A stretch of 48,422 nt of DNA, taken from assembly GCA_029238785.1 (NCBI GenBank), contig JAQWFN010000031.1:1-48422 (forward strand), in the 5' to 3' direction. This DNA is from Flavobacteriales bacterium. GTDB lineage: Bacteria > Bacteroidota > Bacteroidia > Flavobacteriales_D > Sanyastnellaceae. A program made the position numbers and the translations under genes. Within the stretch, counting starts at the first letter, position 1. Every line of letters starts with the position of its first letter. Positions 17,372-24,739 of this stretch are shown piece by piece. The notes beneath the pieces are model-generated. The model did not search any database, was not told where the DNA came from, and saw only the letters and a list, made by a program, of their open reading frames with translations.

Positions 17372-17856
17372 AGAAACTTGGTCAAATTGCTTTTTTCATC
17401 TTTGCCATTGGCGTAGCGCTATTTCTTTATAAGAGATATCGCGTAGCGCCTGATGTTAACCCGCTACTCATTGAAGTTTTGGATCAAAACGGCGAGGTAA
17501 AAACACTTGGTGAACTCCACCAAGGTACAATGCTCGTGAATTTCTACGCTTCTTGGTGCGGACCCTGCATGAGCGAAATGCCAGATCTTCAAAAGGGTTC
17601 ACTCAATGCTAAAGGCATTCAATTTATTGGCTTAACAGACGATACTCCAGAAAGAATCCAACAAGTGAAAGATCACTTTGGGATTACTTACCCCATTTAT
17701 AAACTCGCCACCACACTCAAGGAAAACGATGTTTATTCCATCCCCACCACCTATGCTTTTAAGGATGGTGTGGAAATCATGAATTATTTAGGACCTAAAG
17801 ATTGGAGCGATGAACAACTGCTGGAGCAGTTGACATCAGGACAAGCTATCAAGTAA
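17368..17856 (+). CDS. TlpA-like membrane-anchored thioredoxin
   Basis: 162 residues. The N terminus holds one membrane anchor (about 5-21, IAFFIFAIGVALFLY). The periplasmic thioredoxin domain has the active site WCGPC (Cys64, Cys67) inside LVNFYASWCGPCMSEMPDL and the cis-proline region YSIPTTYAF. It should reduce or isomerise disulfides of periplasmic proteins or apocytochromes. It overlaps the upstream secreted-protein gene by 4 bases, making the Cys-containing GLPGLI-like protein a candidate partner. A ferredoxin gene follows after 7 bases. Confidence 0.88.
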   Translation: MKKLGQIAFFIFAIGVALFLYKRYRVAPDVNPLLIEVLDQNGEVKTLGELHQGTMLVNFYASWCGPCMSEMPDLQKGSLNAKGIQFIGLTDDTPERIQQVKDHFGITYPIYKLATTLKENDVYSIPTTYAFKDGVEIMNYLGPKDWSDEQLLEQLTSGQAIK

Positions 17857-17863
17857 TACAACC

Positions 17864-18157
17864 ATGTCAGACATTAAAAACGCACAGATCATCGTAACAC
17901 TTGACGATGAGCAATTCGAATTCAACTTAAACCAAAAAGGGAACGTTATTCTCGATGCCGCTATTGATGCTGGCGCTGACGCCCCTTTCAGTTGTAAAGG
18001 TGGTATTTGCACCACGTGTAGAGCAAAATTGATCGAAGGAACGGTGCACATGGATTCCAACTTCGCATTGACTGATGGTGAAATTGCTGAGGGTTATATC
18101 CTGACTTGCCAATCGCATCCTAGCTCTGAAAAAGTGGTCTTGACTTACGACGAGTAA
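17864..18157 (+). CDS. stand-alone 2Fe-2S ferredoxin, PaaE-type
   Basis: 97 residues, plant-type ferredoxin fold. The cluster ligands are Cys44, Cys49, Cys52 (CKGGICTTC) and Cys82 (LTCQSHP), spacing C-X4-C-X2-C-X29-C. The stretch from ICTTCRAKLIEGTV to FALTDGEIAEGYILTCQ resembles the C-terminal ferredoxin domain of PaaE, the reductase subunit of phenylacetyl-CoA epoxidase, but the FAD/NAD domains are absent. It is therefore a soluble one-electron carrier; its reductase and acceptor cannot be read here. It ends 7 bases before the convergent queE. Confidence 0.9.
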   Translation: MSDIKNAQIIVTLDDEQFEFNLNQKGNVILDAAIDAGADAPFSCKGGICTTCRAKLIEGTVHMDSNFALTDGEIAEGYILTCQSHPSSEKVVLTYDE

Positions 18158-18164
18158 GCTTTAC

Positions 18165-18776
18165 TTAAGGTATTCCAATAAACTTGTGGGTTTGGAGAGA
18201 CAATCTCCAGCTTGGATTGTTGCGCACGTAATTCAAAATGAGCGGCAAGTTTTGTTCTTGCTTGTCCCACTCTGGTTGAAGAAAGCGCTGAGCCTCTTTG
18301 TTGAGTAAGTCTGCATGATTTTGCGCCCATACAATATCTGATTGATGGTAGACCACCACTTTCAGTTCATTGGCTTTTTCGTATGCCTCAGCCAAAGGCT
18401 TTTTGAACTTTTTTGGAGAGAAACAGACCCAATCCCAATCGCCAGTGATGGGATAAACTCCGCTTGTTTCAAGATGGGTTCTAATCCCTGCTTCGCGAAG
18501 AAGACTGGTTAATTCTAGGAGGTTGTACATGCAAGGTTCGCCCCCTGTAATCACAGCGATATTGGCTCCAGAATCAAGCACATCCTCAACAATGCTTTGT
18601 GCACTTTTACCCGGATGAGCACTGGCATCCCAACTTTCTTTCACATCACACCACACACAACCCACATCGCAACCACCCGTGCGAATGAAATAAGCTGGTG
18701 AACCGGTGAAAGCACCTTCCCCCTGAACAGTATAAAACTGCTCCATGATTGGAATTAAAGCTGTGGATTGTTCCAT
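18165..18776 (-). CDS. queE: 7-carboxy-7-deazaguanine synthase
   Basis: Radical SAM enzyme that converts 6-carboxytetrahydropterin to 7-carboxy-7-deazaguanine in queuosine biosynthesis. 203 residues with the QueE N terminus (MEQFYTVQGEGAFTGSPAYFIR), the 4Fe-4S ligands Cys36, Cys40, Cys43 (GGCDVGCVWCD) in the family C-X3-C-X2-C spacing, and ITGGEPCMY for SAM binding. The start is the ATG at 18776; the TTG at 18785 lies inside the promoter box. No other queuosine genes are nearby. Confidence 0.94.
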   Translation of the reverse strand: MEQSTALIPIMEQFYTVQGEGAFTGSPAYFIRTGGCDVGCVWCDVKESWDASAHPGKSAQSIVEDVLDSGANIAVITGGEPCMYNLLELTSLLREAGIRTHLETSGVYPITGDWDWVCFSPKKFKKPLAEAYEKANELKVVVYHQSDIVWAQNHADLLNKEAQRFLQPEWDKQEQNLPLILNYVRNNPSWRLSLQTHKFIGIP

Positions 18777-18782
18777 GAGCTG

Positions 18783-18812
18783 CAAAAGTACTATTCAGTT
18801 TGCAGTCTCGAA
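18783..18812 (-). promoter_or_regulatory. promoter of queE
   Basis: TACTTTTG (18783-18790) is an exact TAnnTTTG -7 box, with TTC 19 bases upstream (18810-18812) near the -33 position. The box ends 6 bases before the ATG, so the mRNA should be leaderless or nearly so. Confidence 0.65.
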
Positions 18813-18859
18813 GCATGAAATGAAAAAAACCGCAGGATTTCCTTGATCGGACGTGGACA

Positions 18860-19030
18860 ATAAGAGAGCTTGTAACTTTAAGGAAGACCAGTAAATTCGC
18901 TCTCAAAGATCAAAAAAACGCATGCGGCTTGTTCAAGACGAACAAATTTAATGTACTCATTTCCAGTACAAAACACTGTTTTAAAAAGACTTAGCTTATC
19001 AACACTTCACCCACAGCACTTATCAACAAT
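18860..19030. other. structured intergenic region with inverted repeats and two TTATCAACA repeats
   Basis: The 264-bp gap between queE and the next leftward gene has no open frame I trust. It contains GAGAGC/GCTCTC (about 30-nt loop), TTGTTC-AAGAC-GAACAA (18929-18945), TGTACT-N7-AGTACA (18952-18970), and two direct copies of CTTATCAACA (18995-19004 and 19019-19028) 24 bases apart. TTATCAACA is one base from the DnaA box TTATCCACA. Confidence 0.45.
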
Positions 19031-19040
19031 TGTTCAAAAG

Positions 19041-19562
19041 CTACTTTGCCTGCCCTACGAAATAGTCGTCTTTTCTACTGAATAGCACATTAAAAGTGGT
19101 TAAACTACCGTAACATCGAGTGATGTATTGTTGAAGGTTCACCTTCTCCTCGTCGCTCAAACCTTTGTGTGAATTGATGTTCTGCTCCAAAACGCGAAGT
19201 CGATCGCGCAGTATCACTATTTTATGGAAGAAGGTTTCGATGGGTACATCTTTGCTTTGCAAGCCCTCCTCTCCTGGGATAAGGCGCATCACTCCTCCAT
19301 CCCACTTAGCGCCCAAATCAACGAGCTGCATGCTTTCTTGCTGCTTATCAAACACCGCTTGAACAGCTTCAATAAGGTCGTCTTTACTAAAACCCTCATT
19401 ACTCAAGCCGGGCTCTAGCAACTCAAAGCCTTCGTAATTCTTGCCTATGAGTTCTTCGCCGTGCTCCTGGAAATAGATTTTCCAAGCATTTTCTGTTTCA
19501 CCAAAAACAGCTCCCTCGCCCTTTGTAGGATGATTAATGAGGGCTCCAATAGATAGTTTCAT
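19041..19562 (-). CDS. conserved hypothetical protein with Tudor-like N terminus
   Basis: 173 residues, soluble, acidic. The start MKLSIGALINHPTKGEGAVFGETENAWKIYF resembles the small beta-barrel (Tudor/CarD-like) segments that begin with a NHPKFGEG motif in nucleic-acid-associated proteins. The rest is helical (IEAVQAVFDKQQES, VILRDRLRVLEQNI). I do not recognise a named family. The ATG follows the stop of the Kir channel gene directly, with no spacer, so they form an operon; a functional link is not evident. Confidence 0.7.
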   Translation of the reverse strand: MKLSIGALINHPTKGEGAVFGETENAWKIYFQEHGEELIGKNYEGFELLEPGLSNEGFSKDDLIEAVQAVFDKQQESMQLVDLGAKWDGGVMRLIPGEEGLQSKDVPIETFFHKIVILRDRLRVLEQNINSHKGLSDEEKVNLQQYITRCYGSLTTFNVLFSRKDDYFVGQAK

Positions 19563-20483
19563 TTAGTTCAGTTTATCGTAATCATGTATCTTATTGATGT
19601 TCATGTAAGCTTCCCCATTAGCTCTAAGCTCAAATGCCGGTTTAAATTTAGCATCAAATTCGAATTCATCAGCAGTGTAAGAATAACGCGCATGTACATC
19701 TTGATTAAAGGTGTCGTCAAAGCCGAAAATAAGAATCATTACCTCAGCGCGCTGCATCATCAATTGTTGATGATTTAAACCAAAAAGCGGACTGTCTTCA
19801 TCAATCGGGTGCACAACGGTCCACGACAAAGGCAAGAATTGAACCTGATCCAACTCCAAAGGAAGGTTGTAATAGCTTCTTCTACTGGGGTCGTTTTCAT
19901 CTTCTTTGATCATAAAAATCACCTCAGCCTTCATTTTCATTAAAACGTTAGACCTGCGATTGGCTAAACGAAACATCAAAGCTTGCTTATCGCCATACGG
20001 GGCTATAATTGCCTTCTCAGAAAAGATCAGTTTTGATTTTGGCCGAGAAAACCTCCCATAAAGCACACCGGTAACCAAGGCAAAGTACATGCTTCCGGCC
20101 AGCGCTTCAATGCTCGCTATCGAATTGGCGCCAAAACCAAGAGGAGCTACCGCGCCATAACCAACTGTAGTGAAGGTTTGAACCGAAAAGTAAAAGCTTT
20201 TAAAAAAGGCATCCCAGCCCTCAACTACAAGGCCTCCACTTAAATTTTCGACACCGTTGAAGAGATAAAAAAGCGCAAATAAAGCATTCAAGATGAAATA
20301 CAACAAGGTAACATTGAGTACAAAACGCAAGTTTGAAATGGTAATTAAGCCCTGATAGAGGTCCCTAATTCCACTGTCAATTCCCTCTCGAACAACATTA
20401 AAACTGCCGTCTTTATTGATGATGCGCTTGGTGGTATTTCCATATTTGGAACCAAATCCAGGATCTTGTGCTTGTTGTCTCAT
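19563..20483 (-). CDS. inward-rectifier (Kir/KirBac-type) potassium channel
   Basis: 306 residues with the Kir layout. A cytoplasmic N-terminal slide-helix region (GIRDLYQGLITIS) precedes outer helix M1 (about 54-78). The pore helix and selectivity filter TFTTVGYG (filter TVGYG at 106-110) follow, then inner helix M2 (about 120-145, ALAGSMYFALVTGVLYGRFSRP). The C-terminal immunoglobulin-like cytoplasmic domain (about 150-300) has FRLANRRSNVLMKM and HPIDEDSPLFG, both typical of Kir. It should pass K+ across the inner membrane. Bacterial Kir channels are patchily distributed. Confidence 0.93.
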   Translation of the reverse strand: MRQQAQDPGFGSKYGNTTKRIINKDGSFNVVREGIDSGIRDLYQGLITISNLRFVLNVTLLYFILNALFALFYLFNGVENLSGGLVVEGWDAFFKSFYFSVQTFTTVGYGAVAPLGFGANSIASIEALAGSMYFALVTGVLYGRFSRPKSKLIFSEKAIIAPYGDKQALMFRLANRRSNVLMKMKAEVIFMIKEDENDPSRRSYYNLPLELDQVQFLPLSWTVVHPIDEDSPLFGLNHQQLMMQRAEVMILIFGFDDTFNQDVHARYSYTADEFEFDAKFKPAFELRANGEAYMNINKIHDYDKLN

Positions 20484-20503
20484 ATTAATTCACTGAATTT
20501 ACG

Positions 20504-20511
20504 TACTTTAG
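20504..20511 (+). promoter_or_regulatory. -7-like box (TACTTTAG) for the T9SS gene
   Basis: One mismatch to TAnnTTTG, 32 bases before the ATG at 20544; no clear -33 TTG is seen. Confidence 0.35.
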
Positions 20512-20543
20512 AGTCTTAGAGAATCTTAACTGAATCGAACGAA

Positions 20544-21866
20544 ATGCATCAACTAAGATATACCATCTGCTTGGTCTTGGCAATCTTGCCGAGCCTTTGC
20601 TTTAGCCAAGCTCCGTTTAATGGCTTAGTGGTCGAAGAAATACCGATTCCACCAGCGATTGCAGCTCAAATGCAAGCAGAACACAACGCCTCTCCATACG
20701 TTGTTGCGAACCCTTCTCTGCAGATGCTTGGCCTACCAAGAACGTGGAGAGTATACGCTTGCCAAAGTGATGCCGACTGGGAACTGCAGGCAATGGTTGG
20801 TCTTGATTACTTGACTGAGAATTACCCGCTCAACCTAAACACAACCACTTCTTTTTATCAGAATATATTTGGGTCTGCCAATGGCCTGCGGGATGAGAAT
20901 CCATTTTTTCTTGGTTTTTCTCCACAGCTTGCATTCGACTCTTGGTTAACTATAGGGCCCAATCCTCGAGCGCTTAATGATGCCGAAATTTTTATTACAA
21001 GTGGCGCAAACCAATTAACAAACATCTTTGAAGCTCAAAAGTCAAGCTGTTCTATAAACGACATTGTTGGTACGGTTATCTCGTCTTTAGTGATTCCAGC
21101 TGTTGGAGTTTCTCCACCAGGTATCCCAGATGCCAATGCCCGCGTGCTCTTTGGCCAGTTTACCTCTGACGGTATCGTAAGTGGAAACATAAGCTTCCAA
21201 TACCGTTTCTTAAATCCTGACGGAACCATTTACGACCCGCCCGGTGCCGATCTATCAGTAGTTGTTAATGTATATAATGTGCCTTTCGACCTCACCCCTG
21301 GTGTATTACCTATTGAATGTTCTATCCAGTTTTTACCGGTTGAATTAGTGAGTTTTGATGCCTTTCCTCAAGAAAATGATGTGGTCATTCGATGGGAAAC
21401 GGCTTCTGAAAAAGATAGTGATTACTTTGTGGTTGAACGCAGCACAGACTTGCAAAATTGGAGCAAAGTTGGGGAAATTGAAGGAGCTGGAACGAGCGAC
21501 CTTCATCGCATCTATGTCTTGAAAGACGAAGCCCCTTTGTATGGCGAAAGCTATTACCGCTTGAAGCAATTCGATTATAACGGTCAAAGCGAAACACATG
21601 CACCAAAAACAGTGCTCTACTATCCAGAACAAGACATTTCAGTTTACCCCAACCCAGCCAAGGGACGGGTTTTGGTAGAAGGACTCAACGATCATGTGAA
21701 CAGAATAGAGCTGATTAACGCTCGCGGACAAGTAGCCAAGACCTTTATGAGCTCCCAAGAAATGAAGCAGGAGCTCGATCTCCAAGCACTAAGCCCTGGA
21801 ATGTATACCGTTCAAGTGATTATGGAAAGAGGAACTGCTATCCGCAAAAAACTGATTATTCAGTAA
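20544..21866 (+). CDS. secreted T9SS type A sorting-domain protein
   Basis: 440 residues. A signal peptide (MHQLRYTICLVLAILPSLCFSQ) is followed by an N-terminal region of unknown fold (about 25-255). Then comes the common Bacteroidota pre-sorting module LPVELVSFDAF ... VIRWETASEKDSDYFVVERS (about 265-360), and a C-terminal T9SS sorting domain (ISVYPNPAKGRVLVEGL ... LSPGMYTVQVI, ending KLIIQ). The cargo function is unknown. The stop codon directly abuts the stop of the convergent rimO gene, with no bases between them. Confidence 0.82.
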   Translation: MHQLRYTICLVLAILPSLCFSQAPFNGLVVEEIPIPPAIAAQMQAEHNASPYVVANPSLQMLGLPRTWRVYACQSDADWELQAMVGLDYLTENYPLNLNTTTSFYQNIFGSANGLRDENPFFLGFSPQLAFDSWLTIGPNPRALNDAEIFITSGANQLTNIFEAQKSSCSINDIVGTVISSLVIPAVGVSPPGIPDANARVLFGQFTSDGIVSGNISFQYRFLNPDGTIYDPPGADLSVVVNVYNVPFDLTPGVLPIECSIQFLPVELVSFDAFPQENDVVIRWETASEKDSDYFVVERSTDLQNWSKVGEIEGAGTSDLHRIYVLKDEAPLYGESYYRLKQFDYNGQSETHAPKTVLYYPEQDISVYPNPAKGRVLVEGLNDHVNRIELINARGQVAKTFMSSQEMKQELDLQALSPGMYTVQVIMERGTAIRKKLIIQ

Positions 21867-23180
21867 TTAGCAAACACTTCCGTAAAGGTCGTAATGATCA
21901 GCATCATCAATAAGTACCTGAGCAAAATCGCCAATGCGCAAGTAAGTTTCGTCTGTTGCTTTAATCAACACTTCGTTATCTACTTCAGGAGAATCAAATT
22001 CTGTTCTTCCGATGAAGTAGTCGCCTTCTTTTTTATCAATCAAAACCTTGTAGGTATTGCCGATCTTCGCCTGATTTAATTCGTAAGAAATTTGCGATTG
22101 AATTTCCATGATTTCCTCTGCTCTAGCCTTCTTCACTTCTGCCGGAACATCGTCTTCAAAATTGTGAGCGTGGGTATTTTCTTCGTGGGAATATTCGAAA
22201 ATCCCTAAACGATCAAAACGCATTTCTTTCACCCAAGCCTTCATTTCTTCAAAATCAGCCTCCGTTTCACCTGGGTAACCGCTTATTAGCGTTGTTCTCA
22301 TTGCAATGCCAGGTACCGTTTCACGAATTTTCTGCATCAACTCAGTGGTCTTCTCTCTGGTGATTCCTCTTCGCATGGCCTTAAGCATGTTGGTGCTTCC
22401 GTGCTGAAGGGGCATGTCGAGGTAGTTGCAAATGTTGTCGCGCTCGGCCATCACCTCAAGGGCATCCATCGGGAAACCACTTGGAAAGGCGTAATGAACA
22501 CGAATCCAGTCGATGCCCTCCACATCAGACAATTGTCTCAACAATTCCGCCAACTTGCGTTCTTTGTACAAATCTAGACCGTAGTAGGTACTGTCTTGCG
22601 CAATCAACATCAACTCTTTTACTCCTTTAGCGGCCAAACTTTTTGCTTGTGCTACCAAATCTTCAATTGGCGTTGAACGGTGCTTCCCTCTCATCAAAGG
22701 AATGGCGCAGAAAGAACAAGGTCGGTCACAACCCTCTGAAATCTTGAAATAAGCAAAGTGATTTGGTGTGGTGAGCAAACGTTCACCTACCAACTCGTGC
22801 TTGTAATCTTCTTTAAGTGTTTTGAGCAAACGAGGAAGCTCACGCGTACCGAAATAAGCGTCCACATTAGGAATTTCAACGCTCAACTCGTCTCTGTAGC
22901 GCTCAGAAAGGCAGCCGGTGACGTAAACCTTATCTACCAAACCTTGCTCCTTTGCATCAGAAAACTGCAAGATCGTGTTGATCGACTCTTCTTTAGCATT
23001 ATCGATAAACCCGCAGGTATTAATGATCACAATGGAAGCATCGTCGCTGTCTGACTCGTGCTCAACATCAAAAGAATTTGCTTTTAGTTGGGCCATCATT
23101 ACTTCTGAATCGAAGATATTCTTGGCACATCCGAGGGTAACTACGTTAACCTTATTTTTTTTGAGTGTTTTCGTTTTCAC
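21867..23180 (-). CDS. rimO: ribosomal protein uS12 methylthiotransferase
   Basis: Radical SAM methylthiotransferase that adds a methylthio group to the conserved aspartate of ribosomal protein S12. 437 residues: N-terminal UPF0004 domain with cluster ligands Cys18 (VTLGCAKN), Cys56 (INTCGF) and Cys90 (VTGCLSERY); radical SAM domain with Cys151, Cys155, Cys158 (EGCDRPCSFCAIP) and MRTTLISGYPGETE; C-terminal TRAM domain (about 370-437). It overlaps ftsY by 4 bases, the usual Bacteroidota gene order. Confidence 0.96.
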   Translation of the reverse strand: MKTKTLKKNKVNVVTLGCAKNIFDSEVMMAQLKANSFDVEHESDSDDASIVIINTCGFIDNAKEESINTILQFSDAKEQGLVDKVYVTGCLSERYRDELSVEIPNVDAYFGTRELPRLLKTLKEDYKHELVGERLLTTPNHFAYFKISEGCDRPCSFCAIPLMRGKHRSTPIEDLVAQAKSLAAKGVKELMLIAQDSTYYGLDLYKERKLAELLRQLSDVEGIDWIRVHYAFPSGFPMDALEVMAERDNICNYLDMPLQHGSTNMLKAMRRGITREKTTELMQKIRETVPGIAMRTTLISGYPGETEADFEEMKAWVKEMRFDRLGIFEYSHEENTHAHNFEDDVPAEVKKARAEEIMEIQSQISYELNQAKIGNTYKVLIDKKEGDYFIGRTEFDSPEVDNEVLIKATDETYLRIGDFAQVLIDDADHYDLYGSVC

Positions 23181-24142
23181 GCTTTGTCGCTGCTAAATAA
23201 TGAATCAACAAATTCTATTCGGTTGAAGACTTGAAGATCATTGATCCCTTCTCCCACGCCGATGTACTTCACTGGAATCTTAAACTGGTCGGAAATGCCG
23301 ATAACAACACCACCTTTCGCAGTGCCGTCGATTTTTGTGAGTGCCAAGGCCGTTACTTCTGTGGCTTTGGTAAACTGTTTCGCTTGTTCAATGGCATTTT
23401 GCCCTGTAGAACCGTCGAGCACCAAAAGCACTTCATGCGGTGCATCAGGAATCACCTTTTGCATTACCCTTTTGATTTTTGACAGCTCGTTCATCAGGTT
23501 GACTTTGTTGTGCAAACGGCCCGCAGTATCGATCAAAACCACATCTGCGTTTTGACTCACAGCAGATTGCAATGTATCATAAGCCACAGAGGCTGGATCT
23601 GCATTCATGCCTTGAGACACAATGGGAACACCTGCGCGTTCGCTCCAGATGATTAACTGGTCAACAGCTGCAGCCCTAAACGTATCCGCAGCACCAAGCA
23701 CCACTTTGTTTCCAGCCGATTTGAACTGGTGGGCCAATTTCCCGATGGTTGTTGTTTTTCCAACTCCATTGACCCCAACGACCATGATGACATGGGGAAC
23801 ATCCCGCTTTGGTACTGTAAACTCGCTCCCATCTTCTGAATTGCTTTCGCTAAGAAGTGAGGCGATTTCTTCTTTCAAGATGCCGTGGAGTTCATCCGTA
23901 CCGAGGTACTTGTCTTTCGCCACCCGAGCTTCAATGCGCTCAATGATTTTCAGGGTGGTTTCAACGCCAACATCTGAAGAAACAAGAACTTCTTCAAGAT
24001 TATCAAGCACTTCATCGTCCACCTTGCTTTTTCCGGCTATGGCTTTCGAAAGCTTTGAGAATACACTTGTTTTGGTCTTTTCGAGACCTTTATCAAGTGT
24101 TTCTTTCTTCTCTCTGGAAAATATTTTTTTGAAAAAACTCAT
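23177..24142 (-). CDS. ftsY: signal recognition particle receptor
   Basis: SRP-dependent GTPase that docks ribosome-nascent chain complexes at the inner membrane. 321 residues: a short charged N terminus, the four-helix N domain (about 25-110), and the G domain with G1 GVNGVGKT (123-130), DTFRAAA (153-159), DTAGR (205-209) and TKIDG (269-273). Unlike E. coli FtsY there is no long acidic A domain, as usual in Bacteroidota. It precedes rimO with a 4-base overlap and follows a hairpin that separates it from DUF4295. Confidence 0.97.
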   Translation of the reverse strand: MSFFKKIFSREKKETLDKGLEKTKTSVFSKLSKAIAGKSKVDDEVLDNLEEVLVSSDVGVETTLKIIERIEARVAKDKYLGTDELHGILKEEIASLLSESNSEDGSEFTVPKRDVPHVIMVVGVNGVGKTTTIGKLAHQFKSAGNKVVLGAADTFRAAAVDQLIIWSERAGVPIVSQGMNADPASVAYDTLQSAVSQNADVVLIDTAGRLHNKVNLMNELSKIKRVMQKVIPDAPHEVLLVLDGSTGQNAIEQAKQFTKATEVTALALTKIDGTAKGGVVIGISDQFKIPVKYIGVGEGINDLQVFNRIEFVDSLFSSDKA

Positions 24143-24169
24143 GGGTGTAAGTTGGGGAGAGTAAAATAC

Positions 24170-24202
24170 AAAAAAGGCCTTTTCGCATAGAAAAAGCCTT
24201 TA
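24170..24202 (-). terminator. terminator/attenuator between DUF4295 and ftsY
   Basis: On the - strand AAAGG-CTTTT pairs with AAAAG-(G)-CCTTT around an 8-base loop and runs into TTTTTT. It would reduce read-through from rpmG-DUF4295 into ftsY-rimO. Confidence 0.6.
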
Positions 24203-24225
24203 AATATACCTTGCGTTAACAGCAC

Positions 24226-24378
24226 TTAACCTTTGAAAAAGGCTTCGATGTTATCGTTGTGTACAATTTCTTCTGTGAAGACGTAAGCCCCTGATTTCTC
24301 AGAACGAACCAACTTAATCACTTTCGAGTGTTGTTTACCTCCACCTTTTTGGAGCGATGCTACGGTTTTCTTTGCCAT
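24226..24378 (-). CDS. DUF4295 family protein
   Basis: 50 residues, too short for many gene callers: MAKKTVASLQKGGGK, then HSKVIKLVRSEKSGAYVF and EEIVHNDNIEAFFKG. This is the small basic DUF4295 protein found beside rpmG in Bacteroidota and thought to be ribosome-associated from this context; its biochemical role is unknown. It starts 8 bases after the rpmG stop and is followed by a terminator-like hairpin. Confidence 0.92.
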   Translation of the reverse strand: MAKKTVASLQKGGGKQHSKVIKLVRSEKSGAYVFTEEIVHNDNIEAFFKG

Positions 24379-24386
24379 GGTTCAGC

Positions 24387-24575
24387 TTATTTAATTTCTT
24401 TATGAACAGTCATTTTACGCAAGATCGGATTGAACTTTTTGATCTCCATACGATCTGGCGTATTCTTACGGTTCTTGGTCGTCACGTATCGTGAAGTTCC
24501 AGGCATACCTGACTCTTTGTGCTCGGTGCACTCAAGAATAACCTGTACTCTATTTCCTTTTCCTTTCTTGGCCAT
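24387..24575 (-). CDS. rpmG: 50S ribosomal protein L33
   Basis: 62 residues, [20 protein letters not shown] ... [26 protein letters not shown], a clear bL33. Only one cysteine (Cys16) remains, so this is the zinc-free (C-minus) form. An in-frame extension to 24755 is not coding: the start at 24575 lies 27 bases after a good -7 box. In many Bacteroidota rpmB (L28) precedes this gene; here the upstream space holds only the divergent ftsK. Confidence 0.96.
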   Translation of the reverse strand: MAKKGKGNRVQVILECTEHKESGMPGTSRYVTTKNRKNTPDRMEIKKFNPILRKMTVHKEIK

Positions 24576-24602
24576 TTCTGTTACTTTAACTTTTAAGGAG
24601 TG

Positions 24603-24610
24603 CAAAGATA
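24603..24610 (-). promoter_or_regulatory. -7 box (TATCTTTG) of rpmG-DUF4295
   Basis: Exact match to TAnnTTTG, with TTT 17 bases upstream at the -33 position. It leaves a leader of about 20 bases before the rpmG ATG. Confidence 0.6.
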
Positions 24611-24713
24611 AGAAGTTCCATTGAATTAAAAAACATTCGAGTGCATTTCGCGTTTTCACCTTTGAATGTTGATAGTTACCGAAGAACTTCCACGCTTCCA
24701 TCCTTAGTTCTGC

Positions 24714-24721
24714 TACATTTG
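24714..24721 (+). promoter_or_regulatory. -7 box (TACATTTG) of ftsK
   Basis: Exact match to TAnnTTTG, 18 bases before the ATG at 24740. It supports that ATG over the frame's first start at 24641, which lies upstream of the box. Confidence 0.6.
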
Positions 24722-24739
24722 AAAATTGGTAAATTTTAT

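Noticed and set aside
18165-18785. preQ1 riboswitch upstream of queE
   Set aside because: The promoter box ends 6 bases before the start codon, leaving no room for a leader RNA.
23622-24164. 180-residue + strand ORF
   Set aside because: Shadow of ftsY, Ser/Thr-rich as expected for an antisense frame; no start signal.
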